DNA from: JAZDJP01 sp043803805 | Lineage (GTDB): Bacteria; Planctomycetota; JAZDJP01 | Direction: 5' to 3' | NCBI GenBank assembly: GCA_043803805.1 | Contig: JAZDJP010000021.1 | Span: 1 to 29,839, forward strand | DNA length: 29,839 nucleotides | Part shown: positions 29,523-29,839 of the stretch, piece after piece | Layout: each line of letters starts with the position of its first letter | How positions within the stretch are numbered: the stretch's first letter is position 1 | The notes under the pieces: model-generated | Told to the model about the DNA's origin: nothing | Seen by the model: only the letters and a program-made list of their open reading frames with translations | Database searches by the model: none | Program-made: the position numbers and the translations under genes

Positions 29523-29839
29523 CGCCCCGCGCCGCCGCTTCCTTCAATTTCTCCCGGTCCGCCAGAATCTTCGCGATCTTTTTATCGGCGCCCTTCGCCA
29601 GAGGCTCCGGCCGGTGGGTCTTCAGGATTTCCTTCACCCGGGCGTTGAGACGCGCGAACAGATCCTTTGCGCCGTCCTCCTTCCAGGCGTCGAACGTTCG
29701 CCGCTCGAAGAGCCCCGGCTGCCAGATTTCCCGTTTGAATTGCTCCACGGTGTGCTCCTGGTCCAGGAACGTTCCCCGCGGGCCCACCGCGTGGATGACG
29801 TCGAGCGCCAGCGTCCGTTCGTTCACCTCGACGCCCCGG
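29518..29839 (-). CDS. MttB-family (trimethylamine/quaternary amine) methyltransferase, C-terminal part
   Basis: The frame runs out of the window, so only about 106 C-terminal residues are seen. The pattern NERTLALDVIHAVGPRGTFL, then QEHTVEQFKREIWQPGLFER, then a DAWKEDGAKDLFARL helix matches the end of the MttB superfamily (typically VGPGGxFLxxxHTxxxxRxxxWxPxLxDRxxxxxWxxxG). Members demethylate trimethylamine (pyrrolysine enzymes) or glycine betaine, carnitine, proline betaine and similar compounds (non-pyrrolysine MtgB, MtcB, MtpB) and pass the methyl to a corrinoid protein. The position of pyrrolysine is outside the window. It points back towards the corrinoid cluster and makes a quaternary amine a reasonable methyl donor; that is inference. 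Confidence 0.85.
   Translation of the reverse strand, partial: RGVEVNERTLALDVIHAVGPRGTFLDQEHTVEQFKREIWQPGLFERRTFDAWKEDGAKDLFARLNARVKEILKTHRPEPLAKGADKKIAKILADREKLKEAAARGA

Overview
This is a GC-rich bacterial chromosome segment with ordinary Shine-Dalgarno-led genes. I see no tRNA, rRNA, CRISPR array or phage gene. Several things point to a Gram-negative heterotroph with anaerobic or mixed metabolism, probably from the PVC group or a neighbouring candidate phylum such as Lentisphaerae, Planctomycetes or Hydrogenedentes-like lineages. These are a type II citrate synthase, PilZ and MshEN-type c-di-GMP domains, exported PQQ-like beta-propeller proteins, a DUF2934 protein, and UroD-like and MttB-like corrinoid methyltransferases. 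The placement is inferred from gene content and memory of such genomes; no marker gene in the window settles it.

Layout. 1-462 is the end of a FeeM-like N-acyltransferase. 496-6885 is a TCA block: aconitase, NADP-isocitrate dehydrogenase and a YddG-like exporter on the minus strand, divergent from citrate synthase. The shared control region holds a promoter and a paired CCGNNCGG inverted repeat. 7024-12250 is a mixed stretch: plsY, a broken UroD-like remnant, a GH4 glycosidase, MntP, a GT4 glycosyltransferase and a STAS/zinc-ribbon protein. 12440-13647 is a PilZ plus stand-alone MshEN pair. 13708-16330 holds two exported beta-propeller paralogues. 16647-24882 is a corrinoid methyl-transfer region: homocysteine methyltransferase family, corrinoid protein, two UroD-like proteins, a nitroreductase and a ferredoxin-ASKHA corrinoid activator. 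It is interrupted by two membrane-protein genes of lower GC. 24971-29320 is a dehydrogenase / PEP-mutase-family lyase / two-subunit hydratase cluster. The window ends in the C-terminus of an MttB-family methyltransferase.

How the genes fit together. Two parallel sets of citrate-type chemistry lie in one window. The first is citrate synthase, AcnA and Icd. The second is a C-C lyase of the PrpB/dimethylmalate lyase type, a LeuCD-type [4Fe-4S] hydratase and an Icd/LeuB-type beta-decarboxylating dehydrogenase. The second set sits between the corrinoid activator and an MttB methyltransferase and has no 2-isopropylmalate synthase beside it, so it may be an unassigned C4-C6 hydroxydiacid pathway. 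The corrinoid genes can make a complete methyl-transfer chain of donor methyltransferase, corrinoid carrier, acceptor methyltransferase and activator. The two UroD-like proteins each lack a different zinc ligand.

The intergenic DNA is also unusual. Many gaps carry degenerate tandem arrays with a strict 7- or 8-bp period, often facing an inverted partner, and some supply the last codons or stop codon of a gene. A 160-bp MITE-like palindrome occurs once in full (16369-16528) and once as a 97-bp internal-deletion derivative (7772-7834).
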